A stretch of DNA of 53,347 nucleotides, taken from contig NZ_NQKY01000016.1 in the NCBI RefSeq assembly GCF_002252675.1, positions 16,312-69,658 on the forward strand, read 5' to 3'. Source of the DNA: Synechococcus sp. BO 8801. GTDB taxonomy: Bacteria > Cyanobacteriota > Cyanobacteriia > PCC-6307 > Cyanobiaceae. The position numbers were made by a program, and so were the translations under genes. Positions 14,556-23,842 of this stretch are shown here, piece after piece; within the stretch, counting starts at the first letter, position 1, and each line of letters starts with the position of its first letter. The notes beneath the pieces were generated by a model. It searched no databases, was not told the origin of the DNA, and saw only the letters and a program-made list of their open reading frames with translations.

Positions 14556-14974
14556 CGATCCGCGTTGTTCACAACACGAATGTGCTGGTCTCGGCGCTGT
14601 TGTTTGAGAACGGCCGCCTGGCCTGGCTGCGCCGGACCTGGCAGACAGCCGCCATCACGCCTGTGCTGAGCGAATCCTCAGCCCGCGAACTGATCCGTGT
14701 GCTCGCCTGCCCCAAGTTTCGGCTCACGCGGGCCGACGTTGATCGGCTGCTGGCGGATGTGCTGCCGTGGTGTGAAACCCATGCCGGCTCCCTCAAGCCT
14801 TGTCAGATCCAGGTTCGCGACCCGAAAGGTCAGGTGTTTCTCGACCTGGCCCTGGCGGCTGACGTGCCGGTCCTCGTCAGCGGCGATGCCGATCTCCTCG
14901 CCCTGAGGAACCCCTTGCTCCCCTTGTTGATCCTGACGCCGGCAGAGTTTCAGATCTGGCTTGAAAATCCCTGA
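14552..14974 (+). CDS. PIN-domain toxin, COG1569 type, with a substituted first acidic residue
   Basis: About 140 residues from GTG 14552, which overlaps the antitoxin stop. The PIN fold is visible: IRVVHNTNVLVSALLFENG, ESSARELIRVLACPKF, and VRDPKGQVFLDLALAADVPV with LVSGDADLL. In this family the first motif normally reads DTNVLVSAL; here the metal-binding Asp is Asn (HNTNV). The other acidic positions remain. PIN toxins are Mg/Mn-dependent RNases, so this copy may be weakened or inactive. Partner of the AbrB antitoxin. Confidence 0.82.
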   Translation: MTIRVVHNTNVLVSALLFENGRLAWLRRTWQTAAITPVLSESSARELIRVLACPKFRLTRADVDRLLADVLPWCETHAGSLKPCQIQVRDPKGQVFLDLALAADVPVLVSGDADLLALRNPLLPLLILTPAEFQIWLENP

Positions 14975-15000
14975 TCCGGGCTTCGCCTGTCAGTGTTGCC

Positions 15001-15627
15001 ATGGGAATGACGCACCAGCGCCCCATGAACGATCGCCGGCACAGGGACACCCGCGATGAGGTCGACAGCATCGTCAATCGCCACCAGCTGGACTATTCCC
15101 TGGGCCAGCTGCGGCTGGTGGGGCTGCTGCTGCTGGTGCTGGAGCTGAGCACCCTGCTGCTGGCGGGCAGCTTCGCCAGCGTCGAGGCTCCCGCCGGCCG
15201 GCTCAACGGCCTGATCGGCCTCTCCCCCGCCCTGCCGCTGCTGCCGGTGGGCTTCGGCCTCTATCTCATCGGCGGCGGCCATCGGCGCCACCCCCGCGAA
15301 CAACCCTGGACCGGAGCGCTGCACCGCACCCTGCTGCCCCTGGGGCTGATCCTGCTGCTGCTGCTGCCGGCGGTCACCATCCATGACGCCGCCACCCTGT
15401 TCAGCCAGCGGCAGCTCGCCCCCGTCACACCGCTGCAGCAGCACCTGCTCAACCCCGTGCGCCTGATCACCACCCTGTTGCTGCAGGGGGTCACCGGCGC
15501 CGGGCTGGTGGTAATGCAGCTCCGCGGCCGGCGCCAGATGCGGCGGGTGGGCCTCACCCCGAACCTGTTCTTCCGCACCGACGCCACCGGGCCCGTCCAT
15601 CACCACCGGCGCCGCTCGACGGATTAG
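15001..15627 (+). CDS. Four-helix membrane protein of unknown function
   Basis: A 208-residue protein. A charged N-terminus (NDRRHRDTRDEVDSIVNRHQ) precedes four hydrophobic helices at about residues 38-58, 70-92, 112-130 and 155-172. The tail is basic and His/Arg-rich (HHHRRRSTD). I do not recognise a named family. It is convergent with lepA. Nothing in the context points to a function. Confidence 0.65.
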   Translation: MGMTHQRPMNDRRHRDTRDEVDSIVNRHQLDYSLGQLRLVGLLLLVLELSTLLLAGSFASVEAPAGRLNGLIGLSPALPLLPVGFGLYLIGGGHRRHPREQPWTGALHRTLLPLGLILLLLLPAVTIHDAATLFSQRQLAPVTPLQQHLLNPVRLITTLLLQGVTGAGLVVMQLRGRRQMRRVGLTPNLFFRTDATGPVHHHRRRSTD

Positions 15628-15705
15628 GTGCGGATGGTTGCGGGCAGGGCGGAATCGCGCGATCGGCTGGGGGACATTGAGGCGCGGCCAGCATGATGTC
15701 CAGAT

Positions 15706-15722
15706 CTGTACATCCTGTACAG
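15706..15722. repeat. Perfect palindrome between the membrane protein and lepA
   Basis: CTGTACA-TCC-TGTACAG, 7-bp arms, in a convergent interval, with imperfect extension by AGAT/ATCT. The GTAC half-sites are separated by 5 nt, one more than expected for cyanobacterial LexA. No T-run follows, so it is not a standard terminator. Confidence 0.5.
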
Positions 15723-15817
15723 AATCTGATTGGCGCTGCAAAAGGGTGAGACCAACCGCTGCACGAAAGGGCGCGGAGCCTTCCGATTCAGGCCCGGCCC
15801 GCCGCTTCAGAGCCGGC

Positions 15818-17626
15818 TCACTGATTCAGCTTCAGCACCGCCATGAAGGCCTCCTGGGGCACCTCCACCCGGCCCATGGCCTTCATGCGCTTCTTGCCCT
15901 TGGCCTGCTTCTTGAGCAGCTTCTTCTTACGGGAGATGTCACCGCCGTAGCACTTCGCCAGCACGTCCTTGCGGATGGCGCTGATGCTCTCGCTGGCGAT
16001 GATGCGGCTGCCGATCGAGGCCTGGATCGGAATTTTGAACTGCTGCCGAGGGATCAGTTCCTTGAGCTTCTCCACCAGGCTCTTGCCCACGTTGTAGGCC
16101 TTGTCACGGTGCACGATGGTGGTGAGGGGATCGGCCTTCTCGCCGTTGATCAGCACGTCAAGGCGCACCAGCTCATTTTTGCGATAGCCGATCAGGCTGT
16201 ACTCCATCGAGGCGTAGCCCTTGGTGCGACTCTTCATCTGATCGAAGAAGTCGGTCACCACTTCCGCCAGCGGCATCTCGTAGTGCAGCGTCACCCGGTC
16301 GGTGGTGATGTATTTCATGTCGATGAACTCGCCGCGGCGCTCCTGGCACAGCTCCATCAGGGCGCCGTTGTACACATTGGGGGTGTAGATCTCCAGCTTC
16401 ACATAGGGCTCCTCGATCGATTCCCGCTTCTGGGGATCGGGGAGGGTGGCGGGATTGTCCACCATCATGGTGCTGCCGTCGATCATGTTCACCTGGTAGA
16501 TCACCGAGGGCGCGGTGACGATCAGGTCGAGGTCGTATTCACGCTCCAGCCGCTCCTGCACGATCTCCATGTGCAGCAGGCCCAGGAAGCCGCAGCGGAA
16601 GCCGAAGCCCATGGCGCTGCTGGTCTCCGGCTCGTACTGCAGCGCCGCATCGGAGAGCTGCAGCTTGTCGAGGGCCTCCCGCAGGTCGGGGTACTGGTCG
16701 GCATCGGTGGGGAACAGGCCGCAGAACACCATCGGCGTGGCCTCGGCGTAGCCGGGCAGCGGTTCACTCGCCGGGTTAGCCGCCAGGGTGATGGTGTCGC
16801 CGACGCGGGCATCGGCCACCGCCTTGATCGAGGCGGCCAGGTAGCCCACCTCACCGGCGTGGAGGCTGTCCACCTGGCGCTGGTCCGGCGCCATCACCCC
16901 CACCTCGTCGAGTTCCACCACCTTGCCGCTGGCCATCAGCAGCACCTTGTCCTTGCGGGCGATCACGCCGCTGATCACCCGGAAGTAGACGATCACGCCC
17001 CGGTAGGGGTCGTAGTAGGAGTCGAAGATCAGGGCCCGCAGCGGTTCATCGGCCTGGTCCGGCGGCGCCGGCACCCGATCCACCACCGCCTGCAGGATCT
17101 CCGGCACCCCCAGGCCGGTCTTGGCGGAGCAGTTGATGGCCGTGGAGGTATCGAGGCCGATGATCGCTTCGATCTCCGCCTTGATCCGATCGGGATCGGC
17201 CCCGGGCAGGTCGATCTTGTTGAGCACCGGGATGATCTCCAGATCGTTCTCCAGCGCCAGGTACACGTTGGCCAGGGTCTGGGCCTCCACCCCCTGGCTG
17301 GCATCCACCACCAGCAGGGCGCCCTCGCAGGCCAGCAGGCTGCGGCTCACCTCGTAGGAGAAATCGACGTGGCCCGGCGTGTCGATCAGGTTGAGGATGT
17401 AGGTCTGGCCGTCGGCGGCCTTGTACTCCATGCGGGCGGCCTGGAGCTTGATCGTGATGCCCCGCTCCCGCTCCAGCTCCATGTTGTCGAGGAACTGGGC
17501 CTGCATGTCCCGGGCGGCCACGGTGCCGGTGTCCTGCAGCAGGCGGTCGGCCAGGGTCGATTTCCCGTGGTCGATGTGGGCGATGATGCAGAAGTTACGG
17601 ATCCGCTGGGCGGGAACGTCGGTCAT
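15818..17626 (-). CDS. lepA: Elongation factor 4 (LepA)
   Basis: A 602-residue translational GTPase. G1 [23 protein letters not shown] (G3) and [12 protein letters not shown] (G4), with EF-G-like domains and the LepA-specific C-terminal domain ending [19 protein letters not shown]. It back-translocates or remodels stalled ribosomes and affects initiation-linked assembly. ATG 17626 ([20 protein letters not shown]) is preferred over the 11-codon upstream extension. Full length for the family. Confidence 0.95.
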   Translation of the reverse strand: MTDVPAQRIRNFCIIAHIDHGKSTLADRLLQDTGTVAARDMQAQFLDNMELERERGITIKLQAARMEYKAADGQTYILNLIDTPGHVDFSYEVSRSLLACEGALLVVDASQGVEAQTLANVYLALENDLEIIPVLNKIDLPGADPDRIKAEIEAIIGLDTSTAINCSAKTGLGVPEILQAVVDRVPAPPDQADEPLRALIFDSYYDPYRGVIVYFRVISGVIARKDKVLLMASGKVVELDEVGVMAPDQRQVDSLHAGEVGYLAASIKAVADARVGDTITLAANPASEPLPGYAEATPMVFCGLFPTDADQYPDLREALDKLQLSDAALQYEPETSSAMGFGFRCGFLGLLHMEIVQERLEREYDLDLIVTAPSVIYQVNMIDGSTMMVDNPATLPDPQKRESIEEPYVKLEIYTPNVYNGALMELCQERRGEFIDMKYITTDRVTLHYEMPLAEVVTDFFDQMKSRTKGYASMEYSLIGYRKNELVRLDVLINGEKADPLTTIVHRDKAYNVGKSLVEKLKELIPRQQFKIPIQASIGSRIIASESISAIRKDVLAKCYGGDISRKKKLLKKQAKGKKRMKAMGRVEVPQEAFMAVLKLNQ

Positions 17627-17702
17627 GGGCGCCCGGAGGCTCAGCCGCGAAGGGAACAAGGGTCCGATCCTAGGCAGAGCCCCCGGGGGCCCTCGGCGGC
17701 GA

Positions 17703-19274
17703 TCAGGCGCCGATGCCGAGGCGCCGCAGCACCGGCAGGCGCCCTGAGGCGAAGGAGTCCCAGAACTCCTGGAGCTGGCCCAGGGCCACGTCAGGGTCCT
17801 CGATCGGTTGCCCCTCGGGATCCTTCACACTGCCCCCCGCCATGGTGATGCCCATCCACACCATCTGGGCCACCCCTTCCGGAGGCAGGCCCGAATCGGC
17901 GACCTGCAGGAAGAACGACTCCAGCGGGCTGATGGTGACCGGCTGGTGCAGGACAGGCGAGAGCAGGGCACCGATCTCCTCGCCCGCCGTGATCTGGTCG
18001 AGGCAGCGCTGATTGAACCCATCGATGGAGCGCTTCAGCCCATCAGCCCCGTTTTCACGGCGGAAGCTCGCGCCGATCACGCCCGCACCGATCAGCACCG
18101 CGAGCCGCATCAGGAGGTCCTTTGGCTCCAGTGCGGATTGATCCAGGATCCACCCCACGCTCTGGGGACCATCAGCGAGGGCGCCCTTCAAGGCCTGCAT
18201 GAACTCGGGCTCGATGGCCATCAGACCGAGGCTCGTGGGGAACGCATCGGCGTCATCGTCCGCTGCGGCACCCAGATGGAGCAGCAGATCTGTCATGGCC
18301 TGGCGGCGCCATTGCCGAGCGGGGGGGCAGGGGCCCTTGGCGAACAGATCGCGCCGGAACGTCTGATTGATGGCCAGATCCTGCAGAACCTCACGCATCG
18401 GCAGATCGACCGCCTCCATCACCTGGGAGCCCCTCTGGGGATCCAGCAGCTCCGGAAACATCTCCGGCAAGGTGGCCGAACCGATGTAGGTGAGGCCATG
18501 GGCGCCGCAGAGCCGGTGCATCGGGCCCACATACAGCGGTTGGTGGGCCGCTTGGAATTCCCCCACCAGATAGCCCTCCGGCATCGGCTCCAGCCGGGCG
18601 GCCAGGGTCCTGAGTCCCGGCAGTTCCTGGCCGAGGGGCCAGTCCTGGTCCTCCGTGCCGGTGAGTCGGCTCAGCGTCGCCGCCGCCTTCTGAATACCGG
18701 ACAGGGTGGTGCTGCCCCCCGCCCGCAGCGATTCCTCCACGCTCAGCATCTGCAGAGTGCTGCGCGACAGCCAGCCCGGGTAGGTGTTGTAGGAGCAGTA
18801 GAAGATCCCACCGGGCCGCAGCAGTTCGCTCGCCGCGGCGATCAGAGCCGTTCTCACCTCCGCCCCCACCCAGCTCGCCACCCCGTGGGCGACCACGACG
18901 TCGTAGGACTCGGGCCAGCTCCGGCAGGGGCCTCTGCCGGGCAGGCCGCCCACGAAGGCCGTCAGATCCGCCAGGGCGAAATGCACGTTGCCGAGGCCCA
19001 GCTGCTCGGCCCGGGTGGTGGCAGCGGCGATGTGGGTCGGATTCATATCCACCCCGTAGAAGCTGGCCTCGGGGTGGGCGGCGGCGTTGAACAGAAGGTT
19101 CAGCCCGTGGCCGCAACCGAAATCGAGGTACTGGAAGCCTCTGCCGATCAGGCCGGGGTCAAGCCGGTGGCGACCGCCCATCAGCGTGGCCAGCACGAGC
19201 CAGGTCACTGAAAGCTCCCGGTGCAGGAAAGCCTCGTAGGTCTTCTCGGTGGGATAGGCGGGGGTGGGGTCCAT
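17703..19274 (-). CDS. Class I methyltransferase with C-terminal regulatory domain, paralogue 1
   Basis: A 523-residue protein. The N-terminal SAM-binding fold has motif I ([14 protein letters not shown]), an acidic strand-2 end ([11 protein letters not shown]), [11 protein letters not shown], and [16 protein letters not shown]. The remaining 300 residues resemble the methyltransferase regulatory domain found with such enzymes, with [16 protein letters not shown] and [13 protein letters not shown] paralogue (25923-27515) sits 12 nt after minor-pilin operon C. Substrate is unknown; repeated association with pilin genes suggests a surface-structure target, an inference. Confidence 0.8.
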   Translation of the reverse strand: MDPTPAYPTEKTYEAFLHRELSVTWLVLATLMGGRHRLDPGLIGRGFQYLDFGCGHGLNLLFNAAAHPEASFYGVDMNPTHIAAATTRAEQLGLGNVHFALADLTAFVGGLPGRGPCRSWPESYDVVVAHGVASWVGAEVRTALIAAASELLRPGGIFYCSYNTYPGWLSRSTLQMLSVEESLRAGGSTTLSGIQKAAATLSRLTGTEDQDWPLGQELPGLRTLAARLEPMPEGYLVGEFQAAHQPLYVGPMHRLCGAHGLTYIGSATLPEMFPELLDPQRGSQVMEAVDLPMREVLQDLAINQTFRRDLFAKGPCPPARQWRRQAMTDLLLHLGAAADDDADAFPTSLGLMAIEPEFMQALKGALADGPQSVGWILDQSALEPKDLLMRLAVLIGAGVIGASFRRENGADGLKRSIDGFNQRCLDQITAGEEIGALLSPVLHQPVTISPLESFFLQVADSGLPPEGVAQMVWMGITMAGGSVKDPEGQPIEDPDVALGQLQEFWDSFASGRLPVLRRLGIGA

Positions 19275-19393
19275 CCCGGCGATGCGATGCAGTGAGCGCA
19301 GGATGCCTCAGGAACCGGGGCCTGCCATCTCGCGCAGGGTTCGTCGGCCCCACAGAGACGGCGCCTAAGCTCGTTTCAGTGCGTAACCGAGCC

Positions 19394-19696
19394 ATGACCA
19401 CCGACACCGCAAGCCCCGAGACCGCCGACGCCGGCACCATGGCGCCCGCCGTGGAGAGCGACCCCCGCGCCCTGACGATCGAGAACGTGGAACGGGTGCT
19501 CGACGAGCTGCGCCCCTACCTGATGGCCGATGGCGGCAACGTGGAGATCGTCGAGATCGACGGCCCGGTGGTGAAGGTGCGGCTGCAGGGCGCCTGCGGT
19601 TCCTGCCCCAGCAGCACCATGACCCTGAAGATGGGCATCGAGCGCAAGCTGCGCGAGGCGATCCCCGAAGTGAACGAGGTGGTGCAGGTGCTCTGA
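19394..19696 (+). CDS. NifU-like C-terminal-domain Fe-S scaffold (NfuA/CnfU type)
   Basis: A 100-residue protein: [20 protein letters not shown] and [20 protein letters not shown] with the CxxC motif that binds a transient Fe-S cluster. This stand-alone Nfu domain is the CnfU/NifU-like scaffold that delivers clusters to photosystem I and other targets in cyanobacteria and plastids. ATG 19394 begins just ahead of the domain; the longer frame is not conserved-looking. A strong terminator follows. Confidence 0.92.
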   Translation: MTTDTASPETADAGTMAPAVESDPRALTIENVERVLDELRPYLMADGGNVEIVEIDGPVVKVRLQGACGSCPSSTMTLKMGIERKLREAIPEVNEVVQVL

Positions 19697-19721
19697 ACCC
19701 TGCCGGAATGAACCCGGAACC

Positions 19722-19745
19722 GCCCCCCATCCGGGGGGCTTTTTT
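19722..19745 (+). terminator. Rho-independent terminator after the NifU-like gene
   Basis: GCCCCCC (19722-19728), loop ATCC, GGGGGGC (19733-19739), then six T. It isolates the Nfu gene from minor-pilin operon B. Confidence 0.92.
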
Positions 19746-19896
19746 CATGGCCGATTGTCAGCGTTCTCTTCCGATGCCCCCAGCCGATTACGTCACGGTT
19801 CTCAATCCCTCCGGGTGATCCGGGGGTACGTTGAAGGGGCAGCAGAAGTGCTGCGGCGAATGGGGTTCCTGTCCACGTCGAAGGAGGCCTGGAGCG

Positions 19897-21507
19897 ATGA
19901 CTGGCCGGCTGCTGCTGCTGACGCTGGCGGACTCCCGCAGGCCCCGCGATGCCAGGGGCTTCATGGTCGCCTGCTTCCTGATCATCATGGCCGTGCTCCT
20001 GGGGGGGCTGGCCGTGGCGAAGCGTTCCTCTATGGCGGAGCTGGCCTCGGCCTACCAGAGCCAGGCCCGGGATGCCCGGGCCGCGGCCGACATCGGCATG
20101 ACGGCGGTGGTGAGTGAGCTGAACCGCCACCGCAACCGCCAGCTGCTGGTCAACGCCTGCCTGCTCGAGACATCCACGCCCGCCGCCATCGCCGTCAACA
20201 ACGCCGTCAAGGTGCCGGATGGCCGGGCCTTCGCCAACGTGGGCGCCACCTTCCCCACCGCCGGCGCCCTCCCCACCGCCCAGACGATCAACGTCGGCGA
20301 CGGCTCCCAGCAGCGCTGGCGGCTGGTGGATGTGGACTGCTCCGCCGCCACCGCCGCCAGCGTGCGCCAGGGCACCCTGGCCAACCCCATGACCGGGCTC
20401 GCCGCCGTGCCCCCCACCGCCGGCGAGCTCACCCTCACCGTGCGCGGCTTCGCCCTGCGCGGCGGCTCCGTCGTGGCCGCCAGCACCCTGCAGCAGACCC
20501 TGGAGGTGGTGCCCAAGTGCCTCGACCGCAGCCTGCGCGGCCTGGGGAACAGCTTCGGCAACGACATCCGCCGCTGCAGCCTGGCCCCGGGCTTCGGCTT
20601 CGTGGCCGGTGCCGCCGACGACAACACCGGCGATCTGGTGATCTCCGGCGGCGCCTACAACCTCAACGTTGATCCGGTCACCTGCATTGCCTCCTTTGCC
20701 GGGGGCTGCGTGGACGGCCTGGCCCACACCAGCGTCAACGTGGTCGACGTCAACCTGCCGCCACCGCTGCCCACCGCCAACGCCACCTGCCGCAGCACCT
20801 CGCCCCCGGCCAGCTGCAACGTGAGCGTGACCAGCGACCTGACCCTGGCCAGCCGCAACTTCGCCAGCTGGCCCGCCCCCTGGAACACGCTCTGCACCCG
20901 CGAGGACGAGAACGGCGGCGCCTCACCCCCCGGCACGTTCCAGACCATCTCCTGCAGCCTCAACCGCCTCAGCACCGGCAACAACGTCGAACTGTTCTTC
21001 GACACCAGCGGCAGCACCGCCGCCAGCACGATCCCGGTGCGGCTGCACTTCCCCAACGCCTCCACCAGTGGCCAGAAGAGCGTCACCCGGGGGAACGGCT
21101 CCTCCGGCATCTTCCAGTGCGACTCCGATGCCGGCGCCATCACCTGCTCCACCAGCACCCAGGGCGCCCCCCGCGCCGCCGACCTGGCCCTGTTCGGCTG
21201 CCGCCCCGGGGCGCCCGCCCCCTGCGGGGCCCAATACCTGGATCTCGGCAACGGCAACGGCGCCTCCCAGAGCATGTTCCTGTACTTCCCCCTCGGCAAC
21301 ATCGAGATGGGCGGCACCCCGGACTTCAAGGGGGTGATCTGGACCAACGACTTCCGGGCCAACGGCAACATCAGCGTCACGATCTCCCCGAGCGATCTGG
21401 AGAGCGTCTGCGGGCTGATGAAGTTCTGCGGCGGCGACGATTCCCTCTATGAGTCCTTTGCAATCGATTACGTCACCAGGGCCGTCAGACGTCTCACCTA
21501 CTCCTGA
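19897..21507 (+). CDS. Minor pilin operon B, gene 1: large GspK/PilX-like prepilin
   Basis: 536 residues from ATG 19897, 9 bp after AAGGAGG. The leader ends DARG, then FMVACFLIIMAVLLGGLAVA with Cys in place of Glu5, as in filament-capping GspK/PilX subunits. A helical segment (ARDAARAAADIGMTAVVSEL-like) precedes a long Ser/Thr/Asn/Gly-rich beta domain with about 17 Cys, and the C-terminus ends VTRAVRRLTYS. The end (GVIWTNDF, SFAIDYVTRAV) matches the 905-residue operon C paralogue (GRIWVSSF, WTGVDWVARAV). Starts the four-pilin operon; its size suggests an exposed tip domain. Confidence 0.82.
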   Translation: MTGRLLLLTLADSRRPRDARGFMVACFLIIMAVLLGGLAVAKRSSMAELASAYQSQARDARAAADIGMTAVVSELNRHRNRQLLVNACLLETSTPAAIAVNNAVKVPDGRAFANVGATFPTAGALPTAQTINVGDGSQQRWRLVDVDCSAATAASVRQGTLANPMTGLAAVPPTAGELTLTVRGFALRGGSVVAASTLQQTLEVVPKCLDRSLRGLGNSFGNDIRRCSLAPGFGFVAGAADDNTGDLVISGGAYNLNVDPVTCIASFAGGCVDGLAHTSVNVVDVNLPPPLPTANATCRSTSPPASCNVSVTSDLTLASRNFASWPAPWNTLCTREDENGGASPPGTFQTISCSLNRLSTGNNVELFFDTSGSTAASTIPVRLHFPNASTSGQKSVTRGNGSSGIFQCDSDAGAITCSTSTQGAPRAADLALFGCRPGAPAPCGAQYLDLGNGNGASQSMFLYFPLGNIEMGGTPDFKGVIWTNDFRANGNISVTISPSDLESVCGLMKFCGGDDSLYESFAIDYVTRAVRRLTYS

Positions 21508-21513
21508 GCCACC

Positions 21514-22134
21514 GTGAAAGCTTTCCATCCCACTGCCTTCCATCCACCCCCCCTTCCCCCGCCCCGCCGCAGCCGCGGCGCCGGTGGCTTCTCCCTGGTG
21601 GAACTGATGGTGTCGTCGGTGCTGCTGGTGCTGGCCCTCACCGGCACTTCGGTGCTGTTCGTGGAGTCCAACCGCTCCTCGGCGGCGGCGGAGACGCGCT
21701 ACCGCCAGCAGGCCCTGGTGGACACCGATCTGGCCCGGGTGCGGCGGCTCAACGATCGCTACACCTGCAGCACCGGCACCTGCACCAGCCTGGGCACTGT
21801 GGAGCTCGCCAAGAACGATTTCTTCCCGCCGCCCACCTCCACGGCCGCCAACGGCAACAGCAGCGCCGGCCAGCTCTTCGAGGCCCTGTGCAACTCCACC
21901 AGCCTGATCACCCAGCTGGTGGCCGACATCGGCGCCACTCCCTCGACCCTCACGGCGGCCGGCATCACCTACAGCATCGACGCCGCCAACCAGGGGCAGC
22001 AGACCGTCACGGAATTCGGCACCAACGTGGTGCGCAACCTTCACCGCTACACGATCACCTACACGAACAGCAGCAGCGGCGAACTGCTGCGCCGGGTCAC
22101 GCTCGTGCCCACCACCGTCGCCTGGTGCCCCTGA
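21514..22134 (+). CDS. Minor pilin operon B, gene 2: PilV/PilW-like prepilin
   Basis: A 206-residue prepilin starting at GTG 21514, 6 bp after gene 1. It has a His/Pro-rich 25-residue leader ending GAGG, then FSLVELMVSSVLLVLALTGT with Glu5. The helix SNRSSAAAETRYRQQALVDT is shared with the operon C paralogue, which is exactly the same length. There are paired Cys (YTCSTGTC, ALCNST) and a conserved C-terminal VAWCP. The stop overlaps the gene 3 start as TGATG. Confidence 0.85.
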   Translation: MKAFHPTAFHPPPLPPPRRSRGAGGFSLVELMVSSVLLVLALTGTSVLFVESNRSSAAAETRYRQQALVDTDLARVRRLNDRYTCSTGTCTSLGTVELAKNDFFPPPTSTAANGNSSAGQLFEALCNSTSLITQLVADIGATPSTLTAAGITYSIDAANQGQQTVTEFGTNVVRNLHRYTITYTNSSSGELLRRVTLVPTTVAWCP

Positions 22135-22724
22135 TGAAAAAACACCCCTCCAACGCCGGCTTCACCATGATCGAAACCACCGTGGTGGTGGTGATCGTGG
22201 GCATCCTCGCCGCCGTCGGCCTCGCCGCCTCCGGCAATGAATGGCGGCGCGAGCGGGTCAATGCGGTGGCCACCGAACTGGCGGGCTGGCTGGAGGGGGT
22301 GCGGCGCACCTCCCTGAAGGGCAATGCCTGCCAGGTGACCATCAGCGGCGGCAACCTCACAGGCGGCGCCATCCTCGCCAGCGCCTCGGAGCTGATCGCC
22401 GGCACGGCCATCGCCAACCCGACCATCGCCAACAACTGCCTCACCGGCCAGCCGATGCAGATCAGCGAAACCCTCGGCTCCTCCACCTACACGATCGCCC
22501 CGGGCGGCGCCACCAGCTTCAAGTTCACGCCCCGCGGCACGGTCAATGGCGCGGCCGCCGACGCCCAGCTCAACGCCCCGGTGGTGATCCAGATCTCCCT
22601 GGCGGGCAGCGGCGGGCCGATGCGCTGTGTGCGCATCTCCGAAGGCCTCGGCCTGATCAGTGTGGGCGCCAGCAATTCCAGCGGCGGCACCTGCCCGGAC
22701 AGCAGCTACGGAGGCACCCTCTGA
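22134..22724 (+). CDS. Minor pilin operon B, gene 3: FimT/GspH-like prepilin
   Basis: A 196-residue prepilin. Leader MKKHPSNAG, then FTMIETTVVVVIVGILAAVG with Glu5, then NEWRRERVNAVATELAGWLE, matching the DSWRRERANAATVELAAWLD of operon C. The GspH-type beta domain contains KFTPRGTVNGA and GGPMRCVRISEGLGLI. It has translational coupling with gene 2 (TGATG) and a 4-nt gap to gene 4. Confidence 0.87.
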   Translation: MKKHPSNAGFTMIETTVVVVIVGILAAVGLAASGNEWRRERVNAVATELAGWLEGVRRTSLKGNACQVTISGGNLTGGAILASASELIAGTAIANPTIANNCLTGQPMQISETLGSSTYTIAPGGATSFKFTPRGTVNGAAADAQLNAPVVIQISLAGSGGPMRCVRISEGLGLISVGASNSSGGTCPDSSYGGTL

Positions 22725-22728
22725 CGCC

Positions 22729-23274
22729 ATGAACCACCCCAGCTCCCACCTTCAGCACCAACGGCGGCGCCCCCGGCACCGGGGCTTCACCATGGTCGAA
22801 CTGCTGATCACCTCCGTGATCATGGGCGTGATCTTCGCCACCGGCAGCAACGTGATGGTGACCCAGATCCGGGTGTCCTCCCAGCAGGAATCGCTGCGGC
22901 GGCTGCAGGACCACTGGGGCCGCATCAACCACCTGCTGGACAGCGAGATCACCGAATCGGCCTCGGCCACGGCCGTCCCCGGCACGTCCCTCACCCTCAC
23001 CCTGGCGGGGGGACAGACGATCACCTACGCCTACAACGGCGGCACCCGGACCATGACCCGGACGGGCCCGCCCATCAACGACAACGGCACCCTCAACCTC
23101 ACCGGTGGCACGGCCAACGTCTCCTCGGTGCTGCTCACCAACGTCGACGCCTTCGCGCCCACCCTCAACAACAGCCGCGAACCGGCCTACACCCTGGCCC
23201 TCAGCGACGGGCTGGGGGCGTCGTTCACTGGACTGTCGAGCTCCAGTCGCTCCCGCACCTCCAGCTTCCCCTGA
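22729..23274 (+). CDS. Minor pilin operon B, gene 4: PilW/GspJ-like prepilin
   Basis: A 181-residue prepilin. Basic leader ending PRHRG, then FTMVELLITSVIMGVIFATG with Glu5, then LRRLQDHWGRINHLLDSEIT, comparable with LQRDLSKFNYLLNSEAVEA of operon C. The beta domain (TLAGGQTITYAYNGGTRTMT) resembles the PilW/GspJ strand pattern. ATG 22729 lies 4 nt after gene 3. The protein ends in a Ser/Arg-rich tail. It is followed 11 bp later by a lipoprotein gene. Confidence 0.83.
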   Translation: MNHPSSHLQHQRRRPRHRGFTMVELLITSVIMGVIFATGSNVMVTQIRVSSQQESLRRLQDHWGRINHLLDSEITESASATAVPGTSLTLTLAGGQTITYAYNGGTRTMTRTGPPINDNGTLNLTGGTANVSSVLLTNVDAFAPTLNNSREPAYTLALSDGLGASFTGLSSSSRSRTSSFP

Positions 23275-23285
23275 CCGCCGCCCCC

Positions 23286-23840
23286 ATGCGTGCCCGCCCC
23301 CCGGCCCCGCGGCCGGCGCTCCTGCTGCCGTTCCTGCTGCTGCCGCTGCTGCTGCTGCTGCCGGGGTGCCGGCGGCCCACGGTGGAGGTGAGCGAGAGCC
23401 AGCGGGCCGCCTGCCGCGGTGAGGCCGAGAGCGCCGCCACCCCCGAGGAGGCCCTGCGTCGCAACGCCGACTGCCTGGCCGCCGCGCTCCGGGACCACGA
23501 CAAACCACCGGCTCCTTCCGTACAGCCGCCGGCGGTGGTGGCGCCGCCGGCCCCGGCGCCCATCGATCGCTACCGCTACTGCCGGGTGCACCAGGAGGAT
23601 GTGCAGGCCGCTTCGGCCCGGCTGACCAACGCCGCCAAGCCCTGGATGGTGGCCCAGAAGCACCACGCCCCCGGCAGCGAGGAGTACCGCGAAGCCCAGC
23701 AGGCCTACGACGCGGCGGTGGCGGAGCTGGAACGGCTGCTGCCCCCGGAGATCCGCAACGGCATGGATCTGCTGCCCACCGCCGCCAAGGCCTACAGCCG
23801 CTGCGATCGCCAGGTGATCGAAGGAACCTCCGGTCCGTAG
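23286..23840 (+). CDS. Predicted lipoprotein at the end of minor-pilin operon B
   Basis: A 184-residue protein. The signal peptide MRARPPAPRPALLLPFLLLP... ends in a lipobox-like LLPGC near residue 28, so Cys28 is probably lipidated. A Pro-rich linker follows (about 78-92), then a helical domain with two Cys (YRYCRVHQEDVQ, YSRCDRQ). It starts 11 bp after gene 4, so it is probably co-transcribed with the pilins. No family is recognised; an accessory role in pilus export or anchoring is inferred from position only. Confidence 0.65.
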   Translation: MRARPPAPRPALLLPFLLLPLLLLLPGCRRPTVEVSESQRAACRGEAESAATPEEALRRNADCLAAALRDHDKPPAPSVQPPAVVAPPAPAPIDRYRYCRVHQEDVQAASARLTNAAKPWMVAQKHHAPGSEEYREAQQAYDAAVAELERLLPPEIRNGMDLLPTAAKAYSRCDRQVIEGTSGP

Positions 23841-23842
23841 AG

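Noticed and set aside
14331-14974. Defence island made of the three toxin-antitoxin pairs
   Set aside because: The AbrB/PIN, Phd/VapC and AbrB/VapC pairs are dispersed over 27 kb between unrelated genes, with no restriction, CRISPR or abortive-infection genes. They read as scattered cassettes.
15706-15722. Possible LexA (SOS) box
   Set aside because: The two GTAC half-sites are 5 nt apart, whereas the cyanobacterial LexA pattern has 4. The site lies between convergent genes, not in a promoter.
17808-19211. 467-codon plus-strand open frame opposite the methyltransferase
   Set aside because: It is a low-complexity shadow (rich in His, Gln, Arg and Gly) of the real minus-strand gene at 17703-19274. 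Similar long shadows oppose lepA, pnp and the minor pilins because of the high GC content.
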